Assembly (NCBI GenBank): GCA_013204585.1
Contig: JABMNL010000001.1
Location: forward strand, 1-64,000
DNA length: 64,000 nucleotides
DNA from: SAR202 cluster bacterium
GTDB lineage: Bacteria > Chloroflexota > Dehalococcoidia > Lucifugimonadales > UBA3495
Direction of reading: 5' to 3'
Below are positions 1 to 8,645 of the stretch, piece after piece. How positions within the stretch are numbered: position 1 is the first letter of the stretch; every line of letters starts with the position of its first letter. A model generated the notes under the pieces. The model made no database searches. It was not told where the DNA came from and worked only from the letters and a program-made list of their open reading frames with translations. The position numbers and the translations under genes were made by a program.

Positions 1-7
1 CCCGAAA

Positions 8-67
8 GCAGGCCCGAAAGCAGGCCAGACAACCAGAGCAGGCCCGAAAGCAGGCCAGACAACCATA
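8..67. repeat. 30-bp tandem repeat at window edge
   Basis: Two direct copies of a 30-bp unit beginning gcaggcccgaaagcagg lie head to tail. Part of a further copy, cccgaaagcagg, precedes them at the window edge. The array may extend upstream. No coding frame is convincing across it. Confidence 0.8.
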
Positions 68-166
68 GTGGCTCTAGCGACCGGGGAAGCTCCAATAGTC
101 AGGGGCAAGGCAGTCGTCCTTAGATCAACGGCACGGTGCAGAGAACGCATACAGTTCGGTATCGAC

Positions 167-197
167 AAAAGAGGGTGGCAACTTGCCACCCTCTTTT
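167..197 (+). terminator. Rho-independent terminator hairpin
   Basis: AAAAGAGGGTGGCAA is followed almost directly by its reverse complement ending in CTCTTTT. This gives a long stem with A-rich and T-rich arms, so it could work in both directions. It probably ends a transcription unit lying upstream of the window, and it argues against the 84-aa ORF drawn across it. Confidence 0.75.
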
Positions 198-327
198 CAC
201 ATGAGGTCGAGTTTTTTCGAACTTGTGAATTCGCCGCTGCTGGCCCTAGTGCGTCCTCCTTTTCTTCCCCAGCATTCCGGCGCCTACAGGCTCGACTTAG
301 TAGGCTCCCTGTGAAAACCTGATATGG

Positions 328-3183
328 ATGTTAGCGACAGGGAAATGGCTGCTTTTTTCGAAGATTTTTGCGCTGGTGGCTCCCGCCGCCGGCTTGTTCT
401 TGTTTGTCCCCTGGCCCACCAACGTGAACGCCGAAGAACTGGATTTTGGTGGAAACGGAGGGTCCAAGTCAGGGGCCGGTGAATTCTCTACGTTCGTGCC
501 TCAGGGAGACCGTGCTCTGATCGGCAAGATTCCGGCGGGTATTAAAGACGCGTCAATAGAGATTACCGCCGATGGTGACCTGGATATTGAACTCTGGGAT
601 GGCGATGTGTTCGTGGTCGGCTGGGAGGCCAATGGCGGTGTTGCGCTAATCCACGGCGAGGAAGCGACCACCGGCGATTACAATGGCGTGCAAATTAGTT
701 GGAGCGGCTGGAACGGTATTAATGGCAACCTAGGCAAAGAGTCCATCAAGCTTTCCGGCACAACGAAGAACGCCTTTGTGATGAAGGTCTTTGGCTACGA
801 GGCCGGAAACGTTGAGGTCGACTATTCCTGGGTGGGCGCCGGAGTTAAAGGCCCAGCACTTAACGGCTCCGCCAATTTCTCCACATTAGTTCCCCGAAAC
901 GGCCGAGCAACTATTGGAACGATTCCTGAGGGTGTCGATGGCCTGCAAATTGACCTCACGTCGGCCAACGACCTGGACATTGAGCTCTGGGATGGAAAGA
1001 CATTTGTGGTTGGCTGGCAGATTGACGGGCGGAAATCATTAATCTACGGACACGCGCCGGTCAGCGGGCTCTACAACGGGGTAAGAATCTCGTGGAGTGG
1101 CTGGGACGGAGCGTTCGGAAACAAGGGCAACGAGTCCATCAGAATCTCAGGCACGACCCGGAATCCGTTCGTAATGAAGGTGTTCGGCTACCAGGGTGGC
1201 GACGTGAACGCGGATTACAGTTGGGGGTTGGAAACCGCCGTTGCGTTGGTGAAGCCCGCTCCGACCCCTGCGCCAGCGGTAACCCCTGCGCCCACCATTG
1301 CGCCCACTCCTACGCCAAGCCCAACACCTGCGCCTCTGCTATCCGCCAAAACGGTCAAGACTTGGGTCGCGGGGTTTGGCGCCAATTGGAGCTATGGCCC
1401 CAACTGGTCTCCCTTAGGCGCGCCGACCGGTGACGAGCGAATCATCATTGAAGGGAGCGCTTCCCAGTCTCAAATCCCCATCATGGACGTCGATTTCACG
1501 TTAACCACTGGGACGCTTGAGATTGGGCCGGTGAATTCCATGTTAACCGTGGATGAGAGAGTCACATTTATAAACAATGGGACCGTCAACGCCAAGGGCG
1601 ATGTGCTGAGCAGCGGCACCATGGTCAACAACGGCACCTATAACAACGAAGCAGCAATCGTTGCGGTAGTCAACGTTGGAGCTTTGAGCAGTTTGGCCAG
1701 CTTCGTTAATAATCTGGGCGCGGTGCTAAACAATACAAAGGATGGCACCAGCAGCGGCGTAATTATCAACGCCTGTGGTGGGACTGTTAATGATTCCAGC
1801 GGGCTAATCAAGGTCACTCCCGCTCCCTGCATCTGGACCGGGGCCGGTGGCAACGACAACTGGTCGAACCCGGCCAACTGGGCCAACGGCGTAGTGCCGC
1901 CAGAAGCTCATCCGGTGGTCATTAACGGGGAAGGAAGCAGCAATGCGAAGGTGACCCTGGATGTCGACCTGTTGCTAACATCCCGGTCTTTAAGCGTTGG
2001 GTCTGGCGACACTTTGACCATCGGTACCGGCTCAATCGCCAAACACATTACGCTGTCGGTCAAAGAACCGGGCGGATTGCTGACTAACCTCGGCACCGTG
2101 GCAATCACGAATTACTCTAGCCTTCAGCGAGACTCGTTGGCGACCATCGACAATGTCGGCGGAACTGTGAGAAACGCTTGCCGGGGCAACACCCATGTCG
2201 GCGGTGTGACTGGCCCGTCCATTGTGCAGGACTCCTGTTTTTGGGATGGCGGAGGAGCAACCCAGAACTGGTCTGAAGCGGCCAATTGGGACTCTGACAC
2301 CGTACCGCTACCCGACGATTCAGCGTTAATCGGGGCTGGTGCCACGGTCGACTTGGACACATCTTTTAGTCTTGGCTCGCGAGGCATCCTTACGATTGGC
2401 ACAGGGCAAACTCTCAACGTTGGAGATGGGATTGCTCTTGGCGTTATCGATGGCGGCTCACTGTGGATAAACGGTGTCCTAAATCTTAACGGCGGGACGT
2501 TGCTCTACAAGAATCCTGGGCTGCTCACCAATCACGGGACGGTCAACATCAATGGCGGAACTTTCACCAGCGAGGGGGACTTTCTGGCGAACAAGTCGGA
2601 CGGGAAGATAAACAATGTTGGCGGCCTCATTTCCAATGGAGCTGGGTCCAGTCTTGCCAATGCAGGGACCTTGGTTAATGACGCCGAATCGACTTTCGTT
2701 CACGGCGATTCCGCCACGCTGGTTAATACCGGCACGTTCACCAATGCCGGGGCGTTCAACACGTCGAGCCAAGCTGGGGCGGTGACCAACTCCCAGGGCG
2801 GAACTCTGGTGAATAGCGGGATATTGAACCAGGGTGGCTTGGGAACATTTTCCAACCTGGCAGGCTCAAAAATCACCAACTCAGGCCGTATCAACATGAT
2901 TGGGAGTCTGTTCGACAACCGGGGCACGATTGAGAACACTGGCACGCTGGAAGTCTTTCACTTTGGCTCGTATCAGAACCAACTCGGCCAATTGGAGAAC
3001 CAGGTTGGCGGAACCTTCGCCAACTCGGGATCAGTGTCCAATTTGAGCGGCAGCACCATCAACAATGCCGGATTAATCGACAACAACAGAAGTCTGGTCA
3101 ATGCTGGAACGATGAACAACCTCTGTGGCGGAACGATTACTGGCCCGGTCAATGGCAATCGGCCGGTGGTGAGCGCCTGTTAG
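328..3183 (+). CDS. Large secreted repeat protein (adhesin-like)
   Basis: The 951-aa product has an N-terminal hydrophobic signal segment (about residues 8-35, ending near VNA). A module of about 115 residues (52-168) is repeated at 181-297; both copies carry 'DLDIELWDG..FVVGW' and 'FVMKVFGY', so this is an internal duplication. A Pro/Thr-rich linker follows (about 305-337). Next come three 'W.G...NW....NW' modules, as in 'WTGAGGNDNWSNPANW', and a long Gly/Asn/Thr-rich tail with short 'GTLVN/GTFTN'-like repeats that suggest a beta-solenoid. There is no LPXTG motif or C-terminal membrane segment. An exported surface or adhesive protein is inferred; the exact family is not recognised. Confidence 0.8.
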   Translation: MLATGKWLLFSKIFALVAPAAGLFLFVPWPTNVNAEELDFGGNGGSKSGAGEFSTFVPQGDRALIGKIPAGIKDASIEITADGDLDIELWDGDVFVVGWEANGGVALIHGEEATTGDYNGVQISWSGWNGINGNLGKESIKLSGTTKNAFVMKVFGYEAGNVEVDYSWVGAGVKGPALNGSANFSTLVPRNGRATIGTIPEGVDGLQIDLTSANDLDIELWDGKTFVVGWQIDGRKSLIYGHAPVSGLYNGVRISWSGWDGAFGNKGNESIRISGTTRNPFVMKVFGYQGGDVNADYSWGLETAVALVKPAPTPAPAVTPAPTIAPTPTPSPTPAPLLSAKTVKTWVAGFGANWSYGPNWSPLGAPTGDERIIIEGSASQSQIPIMDVDFTLTTGTLEIGPVNSMLTVDERVTFINNGTVNAKGDVLSSGTMVNNGTYNNEAAIVAVVNVGALSSLASFVNNLGAVLNNTKDGTSSGVIINACGGTVNDSSGLIKVTPAPCIWTGAGGNDNWSNPANWANGVVPPEAHPVVINGEGSSNAKVTLDVDLLLTSRSLSVGSGDTLTIGTGSIAKHITLSVKEPGGLLTNLGTVAITNYSSLQRDSLATIDNVGGTVRNACRGNTHVGGVTGPSIVQDSCFWDGGGATQNWSEAANWDSDTVPLPDDSALIGAGATVDLDTSFSLGSRGILTIGTGQTLNVGDGIALGVIDGGSLWINGVLNLNGGTLLYKNPGLLTNHGTVNINGGTFTSEGDFLANKSDGKINNVGGLISNGAGSSLANAGTLVNDAESTFVHGDSATLVNTGTFTNAGAFNTSSQAGAVTNSQGGTLVNSGILNQGGLGTFSNLAGSKITNSGRINMIGSLFDNRGTIENTGTLEVFHFGSYQNQLGQLENQVGGTFANSGSVSNLSGSTINNAGLIDNNRSLVNAGTMNNLCGGTITGPVNGNRPVVSAC

Positions 3184-3423
3184 GACAGGCAAGTTTAGTG
3201 TTTGCGTTTAGCAATCAGCCGGGCGGCAATTGCATTTGGTGATACTGGAGTAATGACGGTATCGCCCGGACGTCGGTCTGGATGATTGTTCTGGCCCGGA
3301 GTTTTGGATAGATTTCACGCACCGGCCCATGACGATGGGCAAAGTAGGGTGCAGACCGTTACGGCGGGTCACGCGGGATTGCAGCCTCAGTTATCTAGAG
3401 GCTTATGAAGGGGAATTAAACAT

Positions 3424-3741
3424 ATGTCCGGTCAAGCATTTGCCTGGAAGGAATTAAACGAATCTCAGCGGGAATACTATTGCGCGCTCTTGGAGCAAAA
3501 CCGAATACAAGAGCGGTTCATGCCGATGGATGAAGGGCATGACATGGCAAACCCAGTGAGAATCCCTAACCCATTGACCTTGGAATCAATCCAAGAATTT
3601 GCCGTGGTGGACCGGCAAGTACACTCAAGCAGACAGCGTTACGCCAAGGCGATTAACGCAGTCCACGACGAGATTAACCCTCGAAACCTGATACCCCGGT
3701 GCTGGGCCGCCCGCTTGGCACCGGATTGTTATGTCGACTAG
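3424..3741 (+). CDS. Hypothetical protein, 105 aa
   Basis: A small soluble protein preceded by a plausible GAAGGGG ribosome site. It is rich in Glu, Arg and Gln in its first half and has no signal peptide, membrane segment or metal motif. It stands alone between the secreted repeat protein and the convergent phosphodiesterase gene. I do not recognise the family. Support comes only from the start context and an uninterrupted frame in an otherwise empty gap. Confidence 0.45.
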   Translation: MSGQAFAWKELNESQREYYCALLEQNRIQERFMPMDEGHDMANPVRIPNPLTLESIQEFAVVDRQVHSSRQRYAKAINAVHDEINPRNLIPRCWAARLAPDCYVD

Positions 3742-3791
3742 CCACAGCTAAGAATCGAGGCAGTTATGCTGGCTAGCAGGTCGGAAAATTG

Positions 3792-3830
3792 TCCCTTCCC
3801 CCGCGACGGGAGAAGGTTAGGATGGGGGCA
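3792..3830. repeat. Dispersed intergenic repeat, family A copy 1
   Basis: Its core is TCCCTTCCCCCG, a short loop, CGGGAGAAGG, then TTAGGATGGGGGC. Related copies lie near 11035, 21916 and 41614, always between genes. The inner part can form a hairpin. Confidence 0.7.
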
Positions 3831-3852
3831 GAACCTCGTCGTAAGCCCCACC

Positions 3853-4326
3853 TTATAGAACCAGTATCCGTCCCTCAACCGACCCCGGCCCCACGTCTAG
3901 CACCCCTATCGATGGCACCACCTTGAACCGCCGCTTGCCAGCCGCGCCGGGGTTGAATAACTTTAGCGGCTCCCGGTCTTCATGAAAGGCAATGTGGCTG
4001 TGGCCGTAGACGACCACGTTAGCCTCAGCTTCCAGATAAACTGAAAGGCCAGCCGTGTCACCTTCTTTGGGAACTTTGACGATGTGGGTGAGATAGATAC
4101 GGCAGCCGCCTAATTCGATGATTTCCACCTCGGGGAATTCGGACTCCGGCCCCTCGCGGTCGTTATTGCCCCGCACCGCCGTCACCGGCGCAATTTCCGA
4201 CAGTTGTTCGATAATGCACCCTGTGCCGATGTCCCCCGCGTGGAGGATGTGTTCAACCCCTTTCAGTAGCGGCGGCACGCGTGGGTCATAGAAGCCGTGG
4301 GTGTCGGATACTACCCCGATTAGCAC
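3853..4326 (-). CDS. YfcE/MJ0936-type metallophosphodiesterase
   Basis: The 157-aa protein has the calcineurin-like fold signature in order: 'DTHG' near the N terminus, 'HAGDIG', 'GNND', then 'YGHSHIA' and 'NPGAAGKRR'. These Asp, His and Asn residues bind two metal ions in the YfcE family, which hydrolyses phosphodiesters in vitro; the physiological substrate is usually unknown. Length is normal for the family. The gene diverges from fpg. The ORF-track start of fpg overlaps this gene, which supports the shorter fpg start. Confidence 0.9.
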   Translation of the reverse strand: MLIGVVSDTHGFYDPRVPPLLKGVEHILHAGDIGTGCIIEQLSEIAPVTAVRGNNDREGPESEFPEVEIIELGGCRIYLTHIVKVPKEGDTAGLSVYLEAEANVVVYGHSHIAFHEDREPLKLFNPGAAGKRRFKVVPSIGVLDVGPGSVEGRILVL

Positions 4327-4408
4327 TTTTGAACCAACGGGATTTTATCGCCGGTCGTTATCATGGCTCCCATTATTTCACACCGGCCAATTGGGGTATA
4401 TTACTGCC

Positions 4409-5248
4409 ATGCCAGAAGCGCCCGATTTGGAAGTCATCAAAGAATACCTGAACGCGAATGTGAAGGATGCGCCGGTGGAGTACTGCACGGTTCTGCGGCC
4501 CACTGTGGTTCGGTCTTTGGCGTCGGATGTGGCGAAAGACCTGACTGGCCGGTTGTTATTGGACGCCGAGCGGCGAGGTAAATTCCTCACGCTCCGCTAT
4601 TCCGGTGGACGCAGCCTGGTGGTTAATCCCATGCTTACTGGTGCGTTTCAACACTGCGCACAGAGTGTTCGAGTCCAGAAGAAGACCTGCGTCGTGCTAG
4701 GGATTGGCGGCGGGATGGAGCTTCGCTATCTCGACGACCGGCAAATGGGCAAGGTCTACTACATAAACAATGGCGAGGCAGATGGCGACGCCCAAGACGA
4801 CCAAATCCCCCAATACACGGGCTTGGGCCCGGACGTCCTCACTGAAATTTCCTTTGAAGACTTTGAGGCCCGGCTAAAGAAATTCAACGGCGAGATAAAG
4901 GGCGTCCTAACCCGAGGGGCGTTCATCTCCGGAATCGGCAACGCCTACTCCGACGAGATACTCTTCGCCGCAGGAATATCTCCATTCAAGAAATGTCGGG
5001 CCTTCAAGCCCGATGAACTCCGTACGCTACACACCCAGTGCCGCAAGGTATTGGAAGAGGCCACCGACACCCTGCGAAAGCGCATGGGCGGTGACATCCA
5101 CAAGAAGGTTCGCGAATTCTTGAAGGTTCACAACAAGGGTGGACAGCCCTGTCCCAATTGCGGCGGTAACATTTCCCAGTTGAAAGCAAATCAACGCATC
5201 ACTAGTTACTGCCGAAAATGCCAGCCGGGACTGTTAATTCGGAACTAG
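4409..5248 (+). CDS. mutM: Formamidopyrimidine-DNA glycosylase (Fpg/MutM-like)
   Basis: I chose the ATG giving 'MPEAPDLEV', because Pro-2 is the catalytic Schiff-base nucleophile and Glu-3 the acid in this family; the listed start is 36 codons too early. The 279-aa protein has the H2TH region ('GIGNAYSDEILF') and a C-terminal zinc finger, CPNCGG to YCRKC. It excises oxidised purines such as 8-oxoguanine and cleaves the strand by beta/delta elimination. Whether it is Fpg or the related Nei cannot be settled by eye. Confidence 0.93.
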   Translation: MPEAPDLEVIKEYLNANVKDAPVEYCTVLRPTVVRSLASDVAKDLTGRLLLDAERRGKFLTLRYSGGRSLVVNPMLTGAFQHCAQSVRVQKKTCVVLGIGGGMELRYLDDRQMGKVYYINNGEADGDAQDDQIPQYTGLGPDVLTEISFEDFEARLKKFNGEIKGVLTRGAFISGIGNAYSDEILFAAGISPFKKCRAFKPDELRTLHTQCRKVLEEATDTLRKRMGGDIHKKVREFLKVHNKGGQPCPNCGGNISQLKANQRITSYCRKCQPGLLIRN

Positions 5249-5295
5249 GCCGCCCGCGAAGAACGCACAGCTCCAAAAGTTTGGCTGTGCATTAT

Positions 5296-5517
5296 TTAAC
5301 GGGCTGCTACCGGTGCTTGCGATACAGATAAATTCAGTGGCTTGAATTCGTTTGCGTCTGGGTCGTAGTAATGAATCTGGCCAGAACTTACCTCGGTTGC
5401 AACCAAGGTGAAGTGCTCGAATTCCACATCGTTGTGCCGGTAGATTCGGGATTCCCGCCATTCTTCCGGCGCTAATGTTTCCTTGATACGTTGTAGCCGA
5501 TCCTTCATGGTTTCCAT
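5296..5517 (-). CDS. Hypothetical protein, 73 aa
   Basis: The listed 136-aa ORF is trimmed to an internal ATG (METMKDRL...) that has a GAGGAG ribosome site seven bases upstream. The discarded extension would run through an inverted repeat. The protein is Glu-rich and contains the phrase 'HYYDPDANEFKPLN'. No family is recognised. It lies convergent with mutM. Confidence 0.55.
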   Translation of the reverse strand: METMKDRLQRIKETLAPEEWRESRIYRHNDVEFEHFTLVATEVSSGQIHYYDPDANEFKPLNLSVSQAPVAAR

Positions 5518-5606
5518 CAACTGCTCCTCGCTTTCCCTGTCATTGGCCGTCGAACGGGCGACCAAAGATAGAACTATTAATAGCCTAATCGGTTGAGAAC
5601 CAGGCG

Positions 5607-5652
5607 AAAGAGCCGTTTGTCCCGAGTATTCTGGGCCAAACGGCTGGGCGCT
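5607..5652. other. Inverted repeat in 5' region of 73-aa gene
   Basis: AGCCGTTTG and CAAACGGCT flank an AT-containing loop just upstream of the 73-aa gene. It may be a leader hairpin or a terminator remnant. The rest of the 5518-6029 gap holds no convincing gene. Confidence 0.4.
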
Positions 5653-5943
5653 CGTCTTAGGGTCGGGTGAGTAACTTAATAAAAGGAAATGAGCTGCAAA
5701 TCCCAAACCCGCCCCAAATTATCCATTTGATATTGGCTGGAACAGCCTGGATTTGTTGTGCAAAGAAAGATATATTGCTGGAGTCGAGAAACGAATTGCT
5801 ACCCAGCCGTTATCGATATTTTGTTGAAGTAGCAACGATTTTAGGCTGGGCGCAGATGGCAGTCAATTTCCGGCAAGCTGTGCTGGGATTGGGCCGCAGA
5901 CCCCTCCCGCAGACACCTCATTCCCCTGAGACTGGGCATGCCG

Positions 5944-5949
5944 TATAAT
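5944..5949 (+). promoter_or_regulatory. Candidate -10 box of rplI-dnaB operon
   Basis: A consensus TATAAT lies 80 bp before rplI, in the right orientation. The hexamer 17 bp upstream (TTCCCC) is a weak -35. This is the only good promoter element in the gap, so it is proposed as the start of the replication operon. Confidence 0.4.
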
Positions 5950-6029
5950 TAGTTCGGCTCCATGTCCGGGGCCTATACCCTATTCAATTCGGCTCTGCCA
6001 ATCTGAATACCCAACGGAAGTGACCAACA

Positions 6030-6479
6030 ATGGAAGTAGTTTTCACCCAGGACGTTCCCAACAAGGCTAGGGCGGGAGAAGTTCGCCGTGTGCCCGATGG
6101 CTACGCCCGCAACTTTCTCTTGCCCAAGGGATTGGCCGAGGTTGCCACCCCCGAGGTAATGAAGCGGATTCACAAGATTACCGCGGTCGGGGACGAGGTC
6201 CGTATTCGCGAAACGGCCGTGATGGAAGAATTGGCCAGCGCGTTGAACGATGTTACCGTCACTATCACAGCCAGAGTAACCCCCACCGGACGTTACTACG
6301 GGACCATCACCAGCACCCATATCGCCATGGAGCTTTCTGAGAAAGTGAACCGTGAGGTGGATCGGCGCATGGTGGAGATTGACGATCCAATCCGCGAGCC
6401 CGGTGAATATGATGTGGTTCTTCGGTTATCGACCGAAGTTACCGCCATGATTCACGTGAAGGCCGAGGTAGAAGAATAG
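6030..6479 (+). CDS. rplI: 50S ribosomal protein L9
   Basis: The 149-aa protein starts 'MEVVFTQDVPNKARAGE', with the RNA-binding N domain and the diagnostic 'GYARNFLLPKGLA' segment. A central charged helix and the C-terminal domain follow, at the usual length of about 148 residues. L9 binds 23S rRNA and influences translational fidelity. It sits 4 bp upstream of dnaB, the common rplI-dnaB arrangement, so the two are cotranscribed. Confidence 0.97.
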   Translation: MEVVFTQDVPNKARAGEVRRVPDGYARNFLLPKGLAEVATPEVMKRIHKITAVGDEVRIRETAVMEELASALNDVTVTITARVTPTGRYYGTITSTHIAMELSEKVNREVDRRMVEIDDPIREPGEYDVVLRLSTEVTAMIHVKAEVEE

Positions 6480-6483
6480 GGCA

Positions 6484-7851
6484 ATGTACGCTGAGAAGCT
6501 TTTACCCCATGACTTGGAGGCGGAGGAAGCGGTTGTTGGGTCGGTCTTAATTGATGGGGACTGCTTCTCTCGTATCGCGTCGTATCTAAAGCCGGAGGAT
6601 TTCTACCGAGAGAGAAATCAACTGTGCTTTGCTGCGTGCGAAGCTCTATTTCAGCGTGATGAGGTAATTGACCAGGTCACCCTGGCCCGCGAACTAAGCC
6701 GCTCTAGCCAACTGGAAACGGTGGGCGGCATGGCCTACCTTAGCCACCTAATTTCCGTTACTCCTACCTCAGCTCACTCCGAGCATTACGCCAACGTGGT
6801 CGCCCGCACCGCGACGATGCGGAAGCTCATTGATGTCGCTTCCCGTATCTCGGCAATGGGCTATCAAGACACCGACGACGTGGACGCCACCCTTCGCCAA
6901 GCGGAAGATGTGCTGTTCACCGTGCGAGGCACCGACACTCAACGGGGTTTCGTCCCGCTGCGGCAGATTTACGACCAATACCTGGAAGACCGCGCCGCCA
7001 TTGCCGACCCGGTATCTGAAAACTCCGGCCCGGTAATGGCTGGCTACACCGATTTGGACGAACTGCTGGGGGGCATCCAACGGTCGGATTTGGTCATTCT
7101 TGGCGCTCGTCCCTCTTTGGGCAAGAGCACGTTGGCCCTCAACATTTGTTTGAACGCCGCCAAGAATGGCTCTTCGGCAGGCGTGTTCAGCTTGGAAATG
7201 AGCCGGGAGCAACTGGCCCTCCGCATCCTCTCCTCAGAGGCCGAGATCGACTCTCACCGGCTGCGCCTCGGTTTGGTTACTGAGGCCGAAGAACAGCGAA
7301 TAATCGACGCCATCGGTCAACTCTCCGATCTCCCGGTCTACATCGACGACACGCCCTTTCAAAGCATGATTGAGATGCGGAGCAAGTCTCGCCGCTTGTC
7401 GTTGGAGTATGGGCTGGATTTATTGGTGGTGGACTACCTGCAACTAATTCAAGGACGAAGCCGGGGCGGCACCGAAAACCGGGTGCAAGAGATTAGCGAG
7501 ATAACCCGGTCGCTCAAGATTATGGCCCGAGACCTGAACATCGCCCTTTTAACCTGTTCCCAACTTAGCCGTGGCGTTGAGCAGCGTACCGTGCACCGCC
7601 CCATGCTCTCCGACCTGCGGGACAGTGGAAGCATTGAGCAGGACGCCGATGTGGTGATGTTCCTGCACCGGGACGATGTGTACACCACCGAAGAAGAGTG
7701 GGACCAGCAGAATCCAGGTCGCCCCTACCCCAGAAACGTTGCTGATTTGATAGTGGCCAAGCACCGTAACGGGCCAACGGGCAATATACAGCTCTACTTC
7801 AGGGATAATTGGGTTAGATTCGATTCATTCGGCAAGGTGGACGACTACTAA
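6484..7851 (+). CDS. dnaB: Replicative DNA helicase DnaB
   Basis: The 455-aa product has the N-terminal scaffold domain ('PHDLEAEEAVVGS') and a RecA-like C-terminal domain. Motifs visible are Walker A 'GARPSLGKS', H2 'VVDYLQLIQG', 'QLSRGVEQR' and 'DLRDSGSIEQDADVV'. It unwinds the fork as a hexamer. It sits between rplI and the dnaD/dnaC-like genes that probably load it. Length and motif order are normal. Walker A carries Pro-Ser (GARPSLGKS), typical of DnaB. Confidence 0.97.
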   Translation: MYAEKLLPHDLEAEEAVVGSVLIDGDCFSRIASYLKPEDFYRERNQLCFAACEALFQRDEVIDQVTLARELSRSSQLETVGGMAYLSHLISVTPTSAHSEHYANVVARTATMRKLIDVASRISAMGYQDTDDVDATLRQAEDVLFTVRGTDTQRGFVPLRQIYDQYLEDRAAIADPVSENSGPVMAGYTDLDELLGGIQRSDLVILGARPSLGKSTLALNICLNAAKNGSSAGVFSLEMSREQLALRILSSEAEIDSHRLRLGLVTEAEEQRIIDAIGQLSDLPVYIDDTPFQSMIEMRSKSRRLSLEYGLDLLVVDYLQLIQGRSRGGTENRVQEISEITRSLKIMARDLNIALLTCSQLSRGVEQRTVHRPMLSDLRDSGSIEQDADVVMFLHRDDVYTTEEEWDQQNPGRPYPRNVADLIVAKHRNGPTGNIQLYFRDNWVRFDSFGKVDDY

Positions 7852-7853
7852 AC

Positions 7854-8645
7854 ATGGCACCTTCTGGGGCGTTTCCGGGTTTTACCGGGGACACACTCTA
7901 CACTCCGGTGCCCAATCCGATGTTCGGCCCTATCCTGGAAGAGATTCAGGAGTTGGCAGAACTGAAGGTAACCCTGCGCGGCCTCTGGTTGTTTCATCGC
8001 AAGCGTGGTGCGCTTCGGGCCGTTACCCTGGACGATTTCTTAACCGACCGTTCCCTACTCAAAGGACTGAAATCCGAGGGGAAAGAAGCGAGTGAAGAGA
8101 TACGCCGTGGCCTAAGATTGGCCGTGACGCGCGGGACGTTTCTGACCCACCAATTGGAGGGTACGGGAACCGTCTTTCTGCTGAACACCGAGGCCGACCA
8201 AAGAGCCCTTGCTCGTTTGAAGTCTGGCGAAGCTGATGCACCCATCCAAGAGCACGAAGAGCGCGATGAGCAGCCGGGAGACGCGCCAGAGCTAGAAAAG
8301 CCCAACATATTCGCTCTGTACGAAGACAGTATCGGGGCATTATCGCCGTTATTAGCGGAAGAGTTAAAAGAGGCGGAAGCCCGGTATCCGGAGTCTTGGC
8401 TTCGCGAGGCCTTTGGCATCGCGGTGGCGGAGAATAAGCGCAGTTGGCGCTACGTGTCCGGCATCCTCAGGCGTTGGACCTCCGAGGGCAAGACAAACAG
8501 AGGTGACTACGCCACAAGGGGGGAGGTCCGAGAAGGGGATTATGGAAAGTCTGGGCGACATACTGAGAAGGATCAGCGCGAGAAATATCTCGAAGAATAC
8601 GAACGGCGGAGGGGCGGTCCTCCCCGACAGCGAGCTGGCGGCTGA
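7854..8645 (+). CDS. DnaD-domain replication protein
   Basis: This 263-aa protein begins 2 bp after dnaB. Residues about 150-210 contain the DnaD/DnaB_2 pattern: 'LYEDSIGALSP', then 'YPESWLREAFGIAV' and 'RSWRYVSGILRRW'. In Firmicutes and Dehalococcoidia such proteins help recruit the helicase loader at the origin or restart sites. The N-terminal half is probably a winged helix, judged by helical charge pattern only. Its last 104 bp are overlapped by the next gene in another frame, implying coupled synthesis. Confidence 0.82.
   Translation: MAPSGAFPGFTGDTLYTPVPNPMFGPILEEIQELAELKVTLRGLWLFHRKRGALRAVTLDDFLTDRSLLKGLKSEGKEASEEIRRGLRLAVTRGTFLTHQLEGTGTVFLLNTEADQRALARLKSGEADAPIQEHEERDEQPGDAPELEKPNIFALYEDSIGALSPLLAEELKEAEARYPESWLREAFGIAVAENKRSWRYVSGILRRWTSEGKTNRGDYATRGEVREGDYGKSGRHTEKDQREKYLEEYERRRGGPPRQRAGG

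Noticed and set aside
68-322. 84-aa ORF at the window start
   Set aside because: It runs through a perfect terminator hairpin, has no ribosome site and reads like non-coding translation.
5667-5948. 93-aa ORF upstream of rplI
   Set aside because: No ribosome site, ends inside the proposed -10 box, and overlaps an inverted repeat region; no recognisable sequence features.
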